A stretch of DNA of 64,000 nt from JAJVID01 sp963743425 (GCA_963743425.1 CAVUPU010000002.1:992001-1056000); one strand, 5' to 3'; counted from the first letter of the stretch, positions 35,372-44,478 are shown. Notes: a model not told the origin generated them from the letters alone. Translations and numbers: made by a program.

Positions 35372-36706
35372 TTACAAAGTCTTCGCGCAGCGGAACCCGG
35401 AGATCATCCATCGTTCCGGCGGATGGAAGAAGTTTCGATAGGTTGGCCGGATGTGGATTTGCGGCGTGGCGAACGATCCGCCGCGCAGCGCCTTCTGTCC
35501 GACGAACCATTTGTCGTTGTATTCGTCGAATTCGGATTCGAAGCCCGGATATGGGGCGTAATCCGACATCGTCCATTCCCAAACGTCGCCGATCATCTGG
35601 TGGCAGCCGTAGGCGCTGCGTCCTTGCGGCATCGAGCCTATCGGCGCGACGCCCCAGAGTTGGTTGTCGAAGAGATTCGCCTTCGTATTATCGGGAACTG
35701 CGTCGCCCCACGGGAATCGCTGTTTCGCCTGCTTTTTCGGATCGAAGCAGGCCGCTTTCTCCCACTCGGCTTCGGTGGGCAACCTCTTCCCTGCCCACTT
35801 GGCGTAGGCCGCAGCTTCAAAATAACTGACGTGCGCGACCGGTTCGTTGGCCTTCTCTTCGGCGCGATACACGCCGTGAAAATCGCGGATCATCCATTGG
35901 CCGTCGCGCCGTTCCCAGTAGAGCGGCGCCCGCCACTGCTGCCGATTCACGGCCTCCCAGCCTTCGCTCAACCACCAACGGTAATCTTCGTAACCGCCGG
36001 CGTCGATGAATTCGAGAAAATCACTGTTGCTGACCGGCGCGCGGTCAATCGCGAAATCCTGCAGGAAGACCGTGTGCTGCGGCTTCTCGTTGTCCCAGGC
36101 GAAATCGGCGCCGGCGTAACCGAGCGAGAACAATCCGCCCTCGATCTCGACCATTCCGGTCACGGCTTCGGTCGTGGCGCCCGCGCCGGTCTTCGGCGCG
36201 TCGTATAGATCACAGAGCAGATGCTTAATGTCGTAAACCAGCAGTTCCTGATGCTGCATCTCGTGCTCCAATCCCATTCGCGTGAGCGAGAGAATCTTTT
36301 CGGAGTCAGGCCGGGCCTCGACATTGTTCAAAAATCCATTCATCGCCTGGTCGATATGATTTCGATAGCGAACGGTCTCCTTCACCGTAGGCCGCGAGCG
36401 CGCGCCGCGCAGCGATTTCTCGATCCGCTGGCCGAAGCCTTCGTAGTAGGAGTTGAAGTAAAAAAGATACTCTTCGTTATATGCGCGATAACCGGGGAGG
36501 TATGTCTGAAGCAGCGTCTCGAAAAACCACGACGTATGGCCGATGTGCCATCGCGGAGGACTCATAAATTCGGCGGTCTGCACGACGTAATCTTCTATTT
36601 CGAGCGGCGCGACAATCCGCATCGTCTGCGCGCGGACTAGATTGAACAACTCAATTATTGATTTCGTGTTTTTCAAGGGGAGCTGCGATGATGCCTCTGA
36701 TCTCAT
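35372..36706 (-). CDS. egtB: ergothioneine synthase EgtB-like enzyme
   Basis: 444 residues. DinB-like domain with ligands in RWHIGHTSWFFETLL and HEMQHQELLVYDIKH; then the FGE-type domain: GGLFSLGY, FAWDNEKPQHTVFL, VSYFEAAAYAKWAGKRLPTEAEWEKAA, IGDVWEWTMSDYAPYPGF, ALRGGSFATPQIHIRPTYRNFF. EgtB oxidatively couples a thiol (gamma-glutamylcysteine or cysteine) to hercynine. The hercynine-making EgtD is not in the window. It is followed four bases later by senA, so both are probably made from one transcript; having both suggests separate sulfur and selenium products. Confidence 0.88.
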   Translation of the reverse strand: MRSEASSQLPLKNTKSIIELFNLVRAQTMRIVAPLEIEDYVVQTAEFMSPPRWHIGHTSWFFETLLQTYLPGYRAYNEEYLFYFNSYYEGFGQRIEKSLRGARSRPTVKETVRYRNHIDQAMNGFLNNVEARPDSEKILSLTRMGLEHEMQHQELLVYDIKHLLCDLYDAPKTGAGATTEAVTGMVEIEGGLFSLGYAGADFAWDNEKPQHTVFLQDFAIDRAPVSNSDFLEFIDAGGYEDYRWWLSEGWEAVNRQQWRAPLYWERRDGQWMIRDFHGVYRAEEKANEPVAHVSYFEAAAYAKWAGKRLPTEAEWEKAACFDPKKQAKQRFPWGDAVPDNTKANLFDNQLWGVAPIGSMPQGRSAYGCHQMIGDVWEWTMSDYAPYPGFESEFDEYNDKWFVGQKALRGGSFATPQIHIRPTYRNFFHPPERWMISGFRCAKTL

Positions 36707-36840
36707 ACTTTACCCTCTCGTGGTACTTGGCAATTTCACCGGCAATTAAGCTTATCTGGCTCCTGCTTTTTGAAGAACCTTCGCTGCTTTTTTATGCTCG
36801 TTCTGCGTCGGTTCTTCCATTAAACATCTCCATTAGCGAT

Positions 36841-38232
36841 TCATTGGAGGTGGCCGAAAAGATTATTCAACGACTCCGCCAATGTCGGATGCGCGAAGAT
36901 TCCGTCTTTCAAAACGGTGTAAGGCAGCTTGCCCATCATCGCGATCTGGATCATCGCCATAATCTCGCCGCCCTCTACGCCCAGAATGGCGCAGCCGAGA
37001 ATCTGTTTCGTATCGGCGTCTATGACGGCCTTCATAAAGCCGCGGCTCTCGCTCACTTCCAATGCGCGCGCGACGTAACTCATTGGCATCCCGGCCACGA
37101 GAATGTTCAAGCCCCTGGCCCGCGCTTCCGACTCGCTCAAACCGACGCGCCCGAGTTGCGGGTCAATAAAGACGGTATAAGGTACAAAGCGATCATTGAC
37201 CGTCGCGTTCCCGCCTTCAATCAGATTGGTTCGGATGATTCGGTAATCATCGTAAGAGATGTGGGTGAATTGCGGGCCGCCCTTCACGTCGCCGAGCGCG
37301 TACACTCCGGGGGCGGTGGTTTCCAATCGTTCGTTCACTTTGATGAAGCCGTTCTTGTCGGTTTCGATCCCGGCTGACGAGAGGTTCAAGGTCTCGGTGT
37401 TCGGAACGCGCCCGGCCGCCGCGAGCAGATGCGAGCCTGCGAGCGTTCGCCCGCCCTCCGGCGTTCGCACGGCCAGACGAATCTCGCCGCCTCCGCCTTT
37501 TTCAACGCGCGCGGCCTCGGTGTTGAGCAGGACTTCGACGCCGTCTTCGCGCAAAATCTTCGCTACTTCATCGGCCACGTCCTGATCTTCGCGTCCGAGC
37601 AATTGCGATGCGCGCTGGACAACCGTCACACGGCTGCCGAAGCGCCGGAACATCTGCCCGAATTCGAGACCGACGTAGCCTCCGCCCAGAACCAGTAGAT
37701 GCCCGGGCAATTCGTCAAGCTCCATGATCGAAGTCGAATCGAGAACCGCGATCTGATCGAGGCCGTCTACGCGCGGGTCCGCGGGCCGGCAGCCCGTGTT
37801 GATGAAGATTTTTTTCGCGGTTAGATGTCGAAGGTCGCCGTCGTTCATTTTCACGGCGATTGACTGTGGGCCGGTGAAGCCCGCTTCGCCGAAGAGCAGG
37901 TCGAGGTTTTTCGTGTTTTCGATTGCGCGCTGGCCACCGGCGCGAAAACTGTCAACGATGGATTGTTTGCGACGGCGGACCTCGGCAATGTCGACCGATA
38001 CATCGCCGGTGTGGACGCCGTAATCAGCGGCGCGCCGCGCGAGGTAGGCCACGCGGGCGCTGGCGACCATCGTCTTCGTCGGCGTGCAGCCCACGTTGAC
38101 GCAGGTTCCGCCGACGTGCAGACGTTCGATGACCGCGGTCTTCCATCCGGCGTTGGCCAGAGCTATCGAGAGCGGTTTTCCCCCCTGGCCCGTGCCGATC
38201 ACAATCGCATCGTAAGTTGTCGGGTTTACCAT
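36841..38232 (-). CDS. FAD-dependent pyridine nucleotide-disulfide oxidoreductase (mercuric reductase-like)
   Basis: 463 residues from ATG 38232 (a TTG two codons earlier overlaps selD). FAD-binding YDAIVIGTGQGGKPLSIALA, redox-active CxxxxC in GGTCVNVGCTPTKTMV, NAD-binding LLVLGGGYVGLEFGQMF, FAD motif GVYALGDVKGGPQFTH and a C-terminal dimerisation domain with H-P (AHPTLAESLNNLF). No N-terminal heavy-metal domain and no C-terminal Cys pair typical of MerA. It starts two bases after selD and is followed by egtB on the same strand. In this setting it could reduce oxidised selenium or thiol/selenol products, but that is inference. Confidence 0.88.
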   Translation of the reverse strand: MVNPTTYDAIVIGTGQGGKPLSIALANAGWKTAVIERLHVGGTCVNVGCTPTKTMVASARVAYLARRAADYGVHTGDVSVDIAEVRRRKQSIVDSFRAGGQRAIENTKNLDLLFGEAGFTGPQSIAVKMNDGDLRHLTAKKIFINTGCRPADPRVDGLDQIAVLDSTSIMELDELPGHLLVLGGGYVGLEFGQMFRRFGSRVTVVQRASQLLGREDQDVADEVAKILREDGVEVLLNTEAARVEKGGGGEIRLAVRTPEGGRTLAGSHLLAAAGRVPNTETLNLSSAGIETDKNGFIKVNERLETTAPGVYALGDVKGGPQFTHISYDDYRIIRTNLIEGGNATVNDRFVPYTVFIDPQLGRVGLSESEARARGLNILVAGMPMSYVARALEVSESRGFMKAVIDADTKQILGCAILGVEGGEIMAMIQIAMMGKLPYTVLKDGIFAHPTLAESLNNLFGHLQ

Positions 38233-38234
38233 AT

Positions 38235-39272
38235 TCAAATCACGACCAGCGAACGCCCCTCGTATTCGATCACGCGCCCGATGATCGCCGACTGCGCGTA
38301 TGTCTCGCGCAATCTCGCCAGCATCGATTCGGCGCGGTCGCCGGCGATTGAGATGAGCATTCCGCCCGCGGTCTGCGGATCATAGAGCAGGCTGATTACT
38401 TCTTTCGAAATGCCGGCGTCAATCGTCAGGTCGTCGCCGACGTATTCGCGATTGACCCTGTCGCCTTTGGTGAGCATCTTGCGGCTGGCCAGGTCGAGAG
38501 CGCCGGGCAGCAGCGGCGCGCGGTCGGCGTTGATTTCAAGAGTGACCTTGCTCGCCTTCGCCACCTCCCAGGCGTGGCCGAGCAGTCCGAAGCCGGTGAT
38601 ATCGGTCGCGCCGCGCACGCCGAATTCGCGCATCGCCTCGGCGGCGGCGCGTCCCGGCGTCAACATCGTTTGAGTGGCGATGGCGGCCACCTCGGCGCTC
38701 GCCTTCTCGAATTTTATACCGGTCGAGATGACGCCCGTCCCGATCGGTTTGGTCAGGATCAGCGCGTCGCCGGGACGCGCTCCGGCGTTGGCCGCGACCT
38801 GATCGGGGTGAATCAATCCGGTCACCGCGTAACCGAACATGATCTGATCGTTGTCCACGCTGTGGCCGCCGACCAGTGTGACTCCATTTTCATTGAGCGC
38901 CTTCAATCCGCCGCGCATGATCTCGCCGAGGATCGCGTAATCCACGTCTTTTTTCGGGAAACAGGTGATGGCCAGCGCGGTGATCGGCGTCCCCGCCATC
39001 GCCCAGACATCGTTGATCGAATTGAGCGCGGCGATGCGCCCGTAATCGAACGGGTCGTCGACGATCGGCGTGAAGAAATCCACGGTCTGGACCAGAGCCA
39101 GGTCGTCGCGCAAACGATACACTGCGGCGTCATCGGCGGTGTCGTAGCCGACAATCAGGTCGGGCGTATGCGGTTGTTCAGGTAGACCGCCCAGAACCTG
39201 GGCGAGCGCGCTCGGCGACAGTTTCGACGCTCAACCCGCGCAATCAACCATTTGTGTCAATCGCTTTGACAT
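38235..39272 (-). CDS. selD: selenide, water dikinase, selenocysteine-containing
   Basis: 345 codons from ATG 39272, which has GGAGAG just upstream. The start region reads MSKRLTQMVDCAG-TGA-ASKLSPSALAQVL: the TGA (39231-39233) falls at the catalytic Cys/Sec position of SelD, followed by the conserved A-x-K lysine. The rest is a full SelD: DDAAVYRLRDDLALVQTVDFFTP, GGHSVDNDQI, TKPIGTGVIS, ATDITGFGLLGHAWEV, DPQTAGGML. SelD makes selenophosphate from selenide and ATP. A hairpin with apical GUU sits 27-43 bases after the UGA. If UGA is read as stop, the gene appears to start at about 39122 without its active site. It heads the selenium cluster. Confidence 0.92.
39188..39204 (-). promoter_or_regulatory. 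candidate SECIS hairpin of selD
   Basis: On the minus strand CGCCCAG-GTT-CTGGGCG forms a seven-pair stem with a GUU loop. The loop lies 34-36 bases after the UGA, and its top (CAGGUUCUG) resembles the CAGGUCUG apex of the E. coli fdhF element. I could not fold the RNA or test for a bulged U. Confidence 0.65.
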
Positions 39273-39290
39273 AGCCTCTCCAAAATAAAG

Positions 39291-39368
39291 GGGAGTGGGG
39301 AATGGGGAATGGGGAATGGGGAGGTTATTTTACACTCCCTACTCCCCATTCCCCATTCCCCACTCCCC
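39291..39368. repeat. gggagtggggaatgggg palindrome
   Basis: Repeated ggggaat units (39291-39322) are mirrored by attcccc units (39344-39368) around gaggttattttacactccct. It lies between recA and selD, both on the minus strand, and could weaken readthrough from recA. It resembles the palindrome at 1041-1153. Confidence 0.88.
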
Positions 39369-39374
39369 GTGTCC

Positions 39375-41189
39375 CTAATCCTCGGCGGATTTCGCGGCGC
39401 CGCGTCTGCCTGTCGGCGCGGAAGCGGGCGCAGGCGCGGCTTCGGCCGCCGCAGGCGCGGCGGCCGCTTGCGGTTTGCCGATGCCCAAGGCGGCGCGGAC
39501 TTCAGCCTCGATCCTGTCGCGCATGGCGGGGTTGTCGCGGATCGTGTTCTTCGCGTTGTCGCGTCCCTGGCCCAGTCGCTCGCCCTTGTACGAGAACCAC
39601 GCGCCGGCCTTGTCGACTATCTTCTTCTCGACGCCGATGTCGATCAACTCGCCGAGCCTCGAGATTCCCTCGCCATACACGATGTCGAACTCGGCTTCGC
39701 GGAAAGGCGGCGCGACTTTGTTTTTGACGACTTTGACTTTGGTGCGATTTCCTATGACGTTCTCGCCGTCTTTGATCTGCGTGAGGCGGCGGATGTCGAG
39801 GCGCAATGTCGAGTAGAACTTCAACGCGCGTCCGCCGGTGGTCGTTTCCGGCGAGTTGTGAACGATGACGCCATCAACCATGTAGGTGTGATTCCCCTCG
39901 ATCTCAAGATCAAACCGATGCATTGAGCGCGTAGGCGGTTTGACATAAATCTTCGAGATGCGCGCGGCAATAGAGCGACGATAGGGCGACGCCTTACGCT
40001 CGCCATTATCCTCATAAACGTCGTGACGCAGATCTAACAACGCGGGGAAAGAGTAGGTGTCAAATCCGAGTCCACGCCCCATCGGTCCGACCGGACGAGA
40101 AAACGGCGCCAGCATCTGATGCTTCCAGCGCAGGTACTCTTCTTGAGACGGACTGTGACCGACGCGAAACATAGCGGTGCGCGTCCCTGCCTGCCTGAGC
40201 GAGCCATCTCCCATCACGCCGCCCAGGAGAAGCTGAATTTGATCGTCCGTCAGGTAATAGTCGGTAACCATCGACAGCACTTCATCACCGACGCGCAGAT
40301 CGCCTGCCGCAACCTCGCCGTGCGGCGTGAAGATCGTATGGTTCGGCGTTACCCCGAAACAGCGGCGGCCTGCCGGTCCACCTTCGACTTCAAACTGAAG
40401 GAAGTAATCAGCCGGGCCGTTGTTGAACCAGTTGACGACGCGGCGCGGTTCAATCGCTCCGGTCTGCGGATTGAAGCTCAAGACTTCAACCGGCATCCGT
40501 TGATTGACGATCTTGCCGATCTTCTCGGTCGCGCCGTCAGCCAGCACGACGCGCGCGTTGTAGTGGAAGCAACCAAACATCACGCCTATCTTCTCGCGAA
40601 TCTGGTTGATGAAGATCAGGCAGGTGTTCGACCGGCCCACGACCGCCGTGAGTTTGCGCAGCGCCTGCGACATCAGGCGCGCATGCAAGCCGGGCAGGCT
40701 GTCGCCCATATCGCCTTCGAGTTCGGCGCGGGGAGTGAGCGCCGCCACCGAGTCGATCACCAGCACATCGACCGCGTTCGACCGCACCAGCGATTCGGTG
40801 ATTTCCAGCGCCTGCTCGCCCGAATCGGGCTGTGAGACGAACAGGTCGTTGATGTTGACTCCGAGCTTTTCGGCGTAGGTGGCGTCGAGCGCGTGTTCGG
40901 CGTCAATATACGCGGCGATGCCGCCCGCTTTTTGCGCCTCAGCCACGACGTGCAGCGCCAGCGTGGTTTTGCCGGAGCTTTCAGGGCCGAAGATTTCGAT
41001 GACGCGTCCTCGCGGCAGCCCGCCGACTCCGACGGCGGCGTCAACGCCGATGCTCGAAGTCGAGATCACCGGCACGTCTTCGGACTTGTGATCGCCGAGG
41101 CGCATAATCGCGCCCTTGCCGAACTGCTTTTCAATGTTGAGCAGAGCCGCTTCAACGGCCTTCGCCTTTTCATTTTTTTCCATTGCCAT
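39375..41189 (-). CDS. recA: recombinase RecA containing an intein
   Basis: 604 residues, of which about 365 are RecA: Walker A GPESSGKTTLALH, LVIDSVAALTPRAELEGDMGD, INQIREKIGVMFG, then SPETTTGGRALKFYSTLRLDIRR after the insert and a C-terminal Ala/Pro-rich acidic tail. The insert, residues 207-445, begins with Cys (CFHYNARVVLADG) and ends MVDGVIVHN before Ser, the signature of a self-splicing intein. It sits in the conserved VMFG-SPETTTGG loop. RecA drives homologous recombination and SOS induction, so splicing is needed for function. Mycobacterial RecA inteins are the known precedent. Confidence 0.95.
   Translation of the reverse strand: MAMEKNEKAKAVEAALLNIEKQFGKGAIMRLGDHKSEDVPVISTSSIGVDAAVGVGGLPRGRVIEIFGPESSGKTTLALHVVAEAQKAGGIAAYIDAEHALDATYAEKLGVNINDLFVSQPDSGEQALEITESLVRSNAVDVLVIDSVAALTPRAELEGDMGDSLPGLHARLMSQALRKLTAVVGRSNTCLIFINQIREKIGVMFGCFHYNARVVLADGATEKIGKIVNQRMPVEVLSFNPQTGAIEPRRVVNWFNNGPADYFLQFEVEGGPAGRRCFGVTPNHTIFTPHGEVAAGDLRVGDEVLSMVTDYYLTDDQIQLLLGGVMGDGSLRQAGTRTAMFRVGHSPSQEEYLRWKHQMLAPFSRPVGPMGRGLGFDTYSFPALLDLRHDVYEDNGERKASPYRRSIAARISKIYVKPPTRSMHRFDLEIEGNHTYMVDGVIVHNSPETTTGGRALKFYSTLRLDIRRLTQIKDGENVIGNRTKVKVVKNKVAPPFREAEFDIVYGEGISRLGELIDIGVEKKIVDKAGAWFSYKGERLGQGRDNAKNTIRDNPAMRDRIEAEVRAALGIGKPQAAAAPAAAEAAPAPASAPTGRRGAAKSAED
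39855..40571 (-). other. RecA intein with a single dodecapeptide motif
   Basis: 239 residues. Splicing blocks are present: first Cys, block B VTPNHTIFTPHGEVAAGDLRVGDEV (TxxH), block F RFDLEIEGNHTYMVDGV and final HN before Ser. One LAGLIDADG-like motif is visible (LLLGGVMGDGSL) and the rest of the homing endonuclease is short, with no clear second motif. Full inteins with endonuclease are usually 330-450 residues, so the nuclease is probably dead while splicing may persist. Confidence 0.85.
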
Positions 41190-41463
41190 AGGTTTTTACT
41201 CTTTCCGTCCATTTTTCCCGGTCAACCGGGAGGAAACGCAGGTTGATGGTTAGCCTTCGTGAGCGGCCCGCAGCCAGTTCGAGCGGATCAGTATCGCTTG
41301 TGGTATTGATCCGTCGATGGCGACGCCCTTAGGCAGAATGGTCGATCTCCTCATCTACAAGCCACCTCGCGCACCAGCATTTTCAAGAAAGGTGTGGCTT
41401 ATGATGATGTCTGAACTGAACCCGGCTCTCCCTGATAACTCACTCATTGATTCTTCATTCATT

Positions 41464-41591
41464 CGGCTGAACGAACGCGATTATAGCATGCGAGTCGGTA
41501 CCGCGAGCGGTAGCGAGCGGGTCTTTTCAAGGCGCCCGCTCGCTACCGCTCGCGGTACCGACTCCGGCTGAACGGGCGCGATTATAGCATG
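41464..41591. repeat. palindromic element, CGAGCGGTAGCGAGCG family, copy 2, flanked by 27-bp direct repeats
   Basis: Inverted arms 41492-41520 and 41536-41564 are exact (gagtcggtaccgcgagcgg...). The flanks 41464-41490 and 41565-41591 (cggctgaacg..cgcgattatagcatg) are direct repeats identical at 25 of 27 positions, as if a target or neighbouring segment was duplicated. It occupies the 3' part of the 409-base gap upstream of recA; the remaining 5' part holds a degenerate half element near 41283-41313 and no gene. Confidence 0.9.
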
Positions 41592-41598
41592 TCATTCG

Positions 41599-42831
41599 CT
41601 ACTTGCGCGGAGTCTTCCGCAGGGGGACGGGAGAGATCGAGAAGGCGTTGAGGTCGCGCCAGAGCAACTCGACGAAGCGCGATTCGCTGAGTTTGATCTT
41701 GCGGCGCGGGAAGATGCTCGACCATCCGAGCGCGGGCGGAGTGGGCAATTTGTCTCCGGCGCGGGCCTGCACCGCCGCGCGATAGTCGGCGTCCTGCGGG
41801 TTGATTTCGTAAGCGAGGCGGAAATGTTCGCGGGCCTCCGACGTGCGGTTCGATTGCCAGTAAATGAAGCCCAGACTGTATTGAGCAATGTCGAAATGCG
41901 GGTCGAGCCGGATGGCCTTTTGCAGATGCTTCATGGCCTTCTCCGGGCGGCCCTGCTCCAGATAAGTGCGTCCGACCAGGTAGTGCATCTCGGGCGAGGG
42001 ATTGAGTTCGAGGGCGCGCCGCAAATGCGAGAGGGCTTCTTCCAGCTCGCCTTCGCGCGCGAAGAGACGCCCAAGTCCGTAATGGGCGGCGAACGACTGG
42101 GCGTCGAGCGTCAGCGCGCGCTGCAGGTGGATCTTGGCCGATTCCGCCTCGCCTTCGTCGCCGCTCAACAGTCCGAGCAGCAGCCGGGCGCCGAAATGCT
42201 CGCTCTGCTCGTCGAGCGCGCGGCGCAAGAAGACCGCCGCTTCGAGCGATTTGCCCAGGTTGAAATAGTATTCGCCGATGGTGAAACTGAGTTCGGCGTT
42301 GCGCTCGTCGAGCGCGAGACCGGCTTCGAGCATCCGCAATCCCCGGCGCGTGCGGCCTTCGCTGATGAGCAGGATTCCTTCCTCGACCTGATCGATGAAA
42401 TCCTCTCGGTTCGCGCCGCGATAGGCCGAGATGATCTGATCGCAGCGTTCGTCGAGGCGCTCGCGCTCGGCGGTCTCTTCGTAATGGCGCGCGACGCGGC
42501 TGCGCCACCGCTGTTCGAGTTCTTCGGGATTGACCGCGCGCATCTCGGTGAGGATTTCGGTCAGCGCTTCGAGCATCATGTGGTCGTAAAAGCTGCCTGT
42601 GGCCTGCTGCTGCGCAAGTTCGAGCAACTGCTCGAACCGGTCGTTGGCGCGCGTCAGCGCCGATTCCAGGGCGCTGATGCGTTCGAGCAGATGTTCTTCG
42701 AGGGTGTTTTCTCCGACATCGAACGCTGAAGAGCCTCGCGGGCGCGAAATCAACATCAGAACCGCGCCGCATTCTTCGCAGTATTCCGCGTCGGATGGGT
42801 TCGCTTTCTTGCAACGTTGACAAAAGATCAT
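41599..42831 (-). CDS. zinc-ribbon TPR protein
   Basis: 410 residues from ATG 42831. It opens with a zinc ribbon (IFCQRCKKANPSDAEYCEECGAVL), then a coiled coil (LLERISALESALTRANDRFEQLLELAQQQ), then six or so tetratricopeptide repeats (LDERNAELSFTIGEYYFNLGKSLEAAVF, LDAQSFAAHYGLGRLFAREGELEEALSHL, LNPSPEMHYLVGRTYLEQGRPEKAMKHL in parts). TPRs bind partner proteins; the system served is unknown. A palindrome lies just beyond its 3' end. Confidence 0.85.
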   Translation of the reverse strand: MIFCQRCKKANPSDAEYCEECGAVLMLISRPRGSSAFDVGENTLEEHLLERISALESALTRANDRFEQLLELAQQQATGSFYDHMMLEALTEILTEMRAVNPEELEQRWRSRVARHYEETAERERLDERCDQIISAYRGANREDFIDQVEEGILLISEGRTRRGLRMLEAGLALDERNAELSFTIGEYYFNLGKSLEAAVFLRRALDEQSEHFGARLLLGLLSGDEGEAESAKIHLQRALTLDAQSFAAHYGLGRLFAREGELEEALSHLRRALELNPSPEMHYLVGRTYLEQGRPEKAMKHLQKAIRLDPHFDIAQYSLGFIYWQSNRTSEAREHFRLAYEINPQDADYRAAVQARAGDKLPTPPALGWSSIFPRRKIKLSESRFVELLWRDLNAFSISPVPLRKTPRK

Positions 42832-42849
42832 ATGTGACAACCAACAGGT

Positions 42850-44043
42850 TTATCTTCCGGCGGCTACCCTCTCGACAGCCAGCGCGACGGCGCCGCCACC
42901 GCCCAGACAGAGGCTGGCGACGCCGCGGCCGGCTCTTCGTTTAATCATCTCGTGAATCAGCGTCACCAGCACGCGCGCGCCCGAAGCGCCGATGGGGTGA
43001 CCTAGCGCGACCGCGCCGCCATTCACGTTGACCTTCTCCGGGTCTAGTCCGAGCTGCTCGACCAACGCGACCGATTGCGAAGAGAAGGCCTCGTTGAGTT
43101 CGAACAGATCGACGCTCTTCAAATCCCATCCGGCTCTGGCCGCCACTTTCCTGACCGCCTCGACCGGCGCCATCATCACCAGCTTCGGCTCGATGCCCGA
43201 CGTGGCCTGGGCGACGATCCGGACGAGCGGCGCGCGCCCCATCTCCCGCGCGATCTCTTCCGTGGTCACGACGCAGGCGGCCGCGCCGTCATTGATCGTC
43301 GAAGCGTTGCCGGCGGTCACCGCGCCGTTCGGACGAAAGGCGGGCTTCAACTTCGCCAGCGAGTCGAGCGACGAATCTTCGCGCGGACCCTCATCAGTGT
43401 CGAAGATCAATGGATCGCCCTTGCGCTGAGGAATCTCGACCGGCGTGATTTCGTCTTTGAACCTTCCGGCCATGATCGCGGCCACCGCCTTGCGCTGCGA
43501 GCCGAGGGCGTATTCGTCCTGCCGCTGGCGAGTGATGTCGTACTTCTCCGCCACCACCTCTCCGGTCTCGCCCATATGCCAATGATCGAAGGCGCACCAG
43601 AGGCCGTCGTGAATCATCGAGTCGATGATCTCGCCGTCGCCCATGCGATAACCATCGCGGGCTTTCGCCAACAGATAAGGCGCGTTCGACATCGACTCCA
43701 TCCCGCCCGCGACGATTATGTCGTTGTCGCCGAGCGCAATCGATTGCGCGGCCAGCATCACCGCTTTCAAACCCGATCCGCAAACTTTGTTGACAGTGAA
43801 CGCGGAGACCTTGTCGGGGAGTCCTGCGCCGAGCGCGGCCTGCCGGGCCGGATTCTGCCCCAATCCCGCTTGCAGCGCGCATCCCATAATCACTTCATCA
43901 ACCTGCGAGGGATCGAGCCTGGCGCTATCGATGGCCGCGCGCACGACTATGGAGCCGAGCTGAGGCGCAGTGAACGACTTCAGCGCTCCCTGAAATTTTC
44001 CGATTGCGGTGCGCGTCGCGATGATGATGACCGGCTGCCGCAT
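42850..44043 (-). CDS. acetyl-CoA C-acetyltransferase (thiolase)
   Basis: 397 residues from ATG 44043 (GGAAG upstream). Thiolase I/II: nucleophile Cys in TVNKVCGSGLKAVMLAAQ, NEAFSSQSVAL, catalytic His in NGGAVALGHPIGASGAR and second Cys in SLCLGGGGAVALAVE. It condenses or cleaves acetyl-CoA units in acetoacetyl-CoA metabolism. No partner genes of fatty-acid or polyhydroxybutyrate pathways lie nearby. The 270 bases upstream up to the tRNA show no gene. Confidence 0.93.
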   Translation of the reverse strand: MRQPVIIIATRTAIGKFQGALKSFTAPQLGSIVVRAAIDSARLDPSQVDEVIMGCALQAGLGQNPARQAALGAGLPDKVSAFTVNKVCGSGLKAVMLAAQSIALGDNDIIVAGGMESMSNAPYLLAKARDGYRMGDGEIIDSMIHDGLWCAFDHWHMGETGEVVAEKYDITRQRQDEYALGSQRKAVAAIMAGRFKDEITPVEIPQRKGDPLIFDTDEGPREDSSLDSLAKLKPAFRPNGAVTAGNASTINDGAAACVVTTEEIAREMGRAPLVRIVAQATSGIEPKLVMMAPVEAVRKVAARAGWDLKSVDLFELNEAFSSQSVALVEQLGLDPEKVNVNGGAVALGHPIGASGARVLVTLIHEMIKRRAGRGVASLCLGGGGAVALAVERVAAGR

Positions 44044-44311
44044 GACTAATAACTTCCTTTTCCGATTTCGCGATCTGATTCCCGCTCGAATCAATCGCCG
44101 TTATTCATTCCGCAAAAACGATTATAACGGCTCATGGGTGTGAGTCAAATTATTCGAAGCCCGCGCATAAATCCCAATAGCGCGCCTCATGATCGTTGTT
44201 GTTGCGGATCGCGGCGCGAGCGGCGCGATGGCGAGGGGCTTGACGGAAAAAGTCGGTTATGTGAGCATACGCTCTCGCTAATGAGCGACTCCGATCATCT
44301 CGCATTGACAA

Positions 44312-44386
<75 letters not shown>

Positions 44387-44478
44387 TTCACTTCACAAAT
44401 CCGACTCGCCTTTTCTACATTGCCTGGAATCCTATCTGAATGGTTCCATAAGCGCGCTATGTTGACCGTCCTGAGAAT

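Noticed and set aside
35404..36706. Duplicate of the same gene (egtB and senA as a recent tandem copy)
   Set aside because: The two proteins differ strongly across both domains and in their iron-ligand surroundings; they are old paralogues.
41582..42844. Long Arg-rich alternative frame over the zinc-ribbon TPR gene
   Set aside because: It is a frame shadow; the TPR frame has recognisable repeats and a zinc ribbon.
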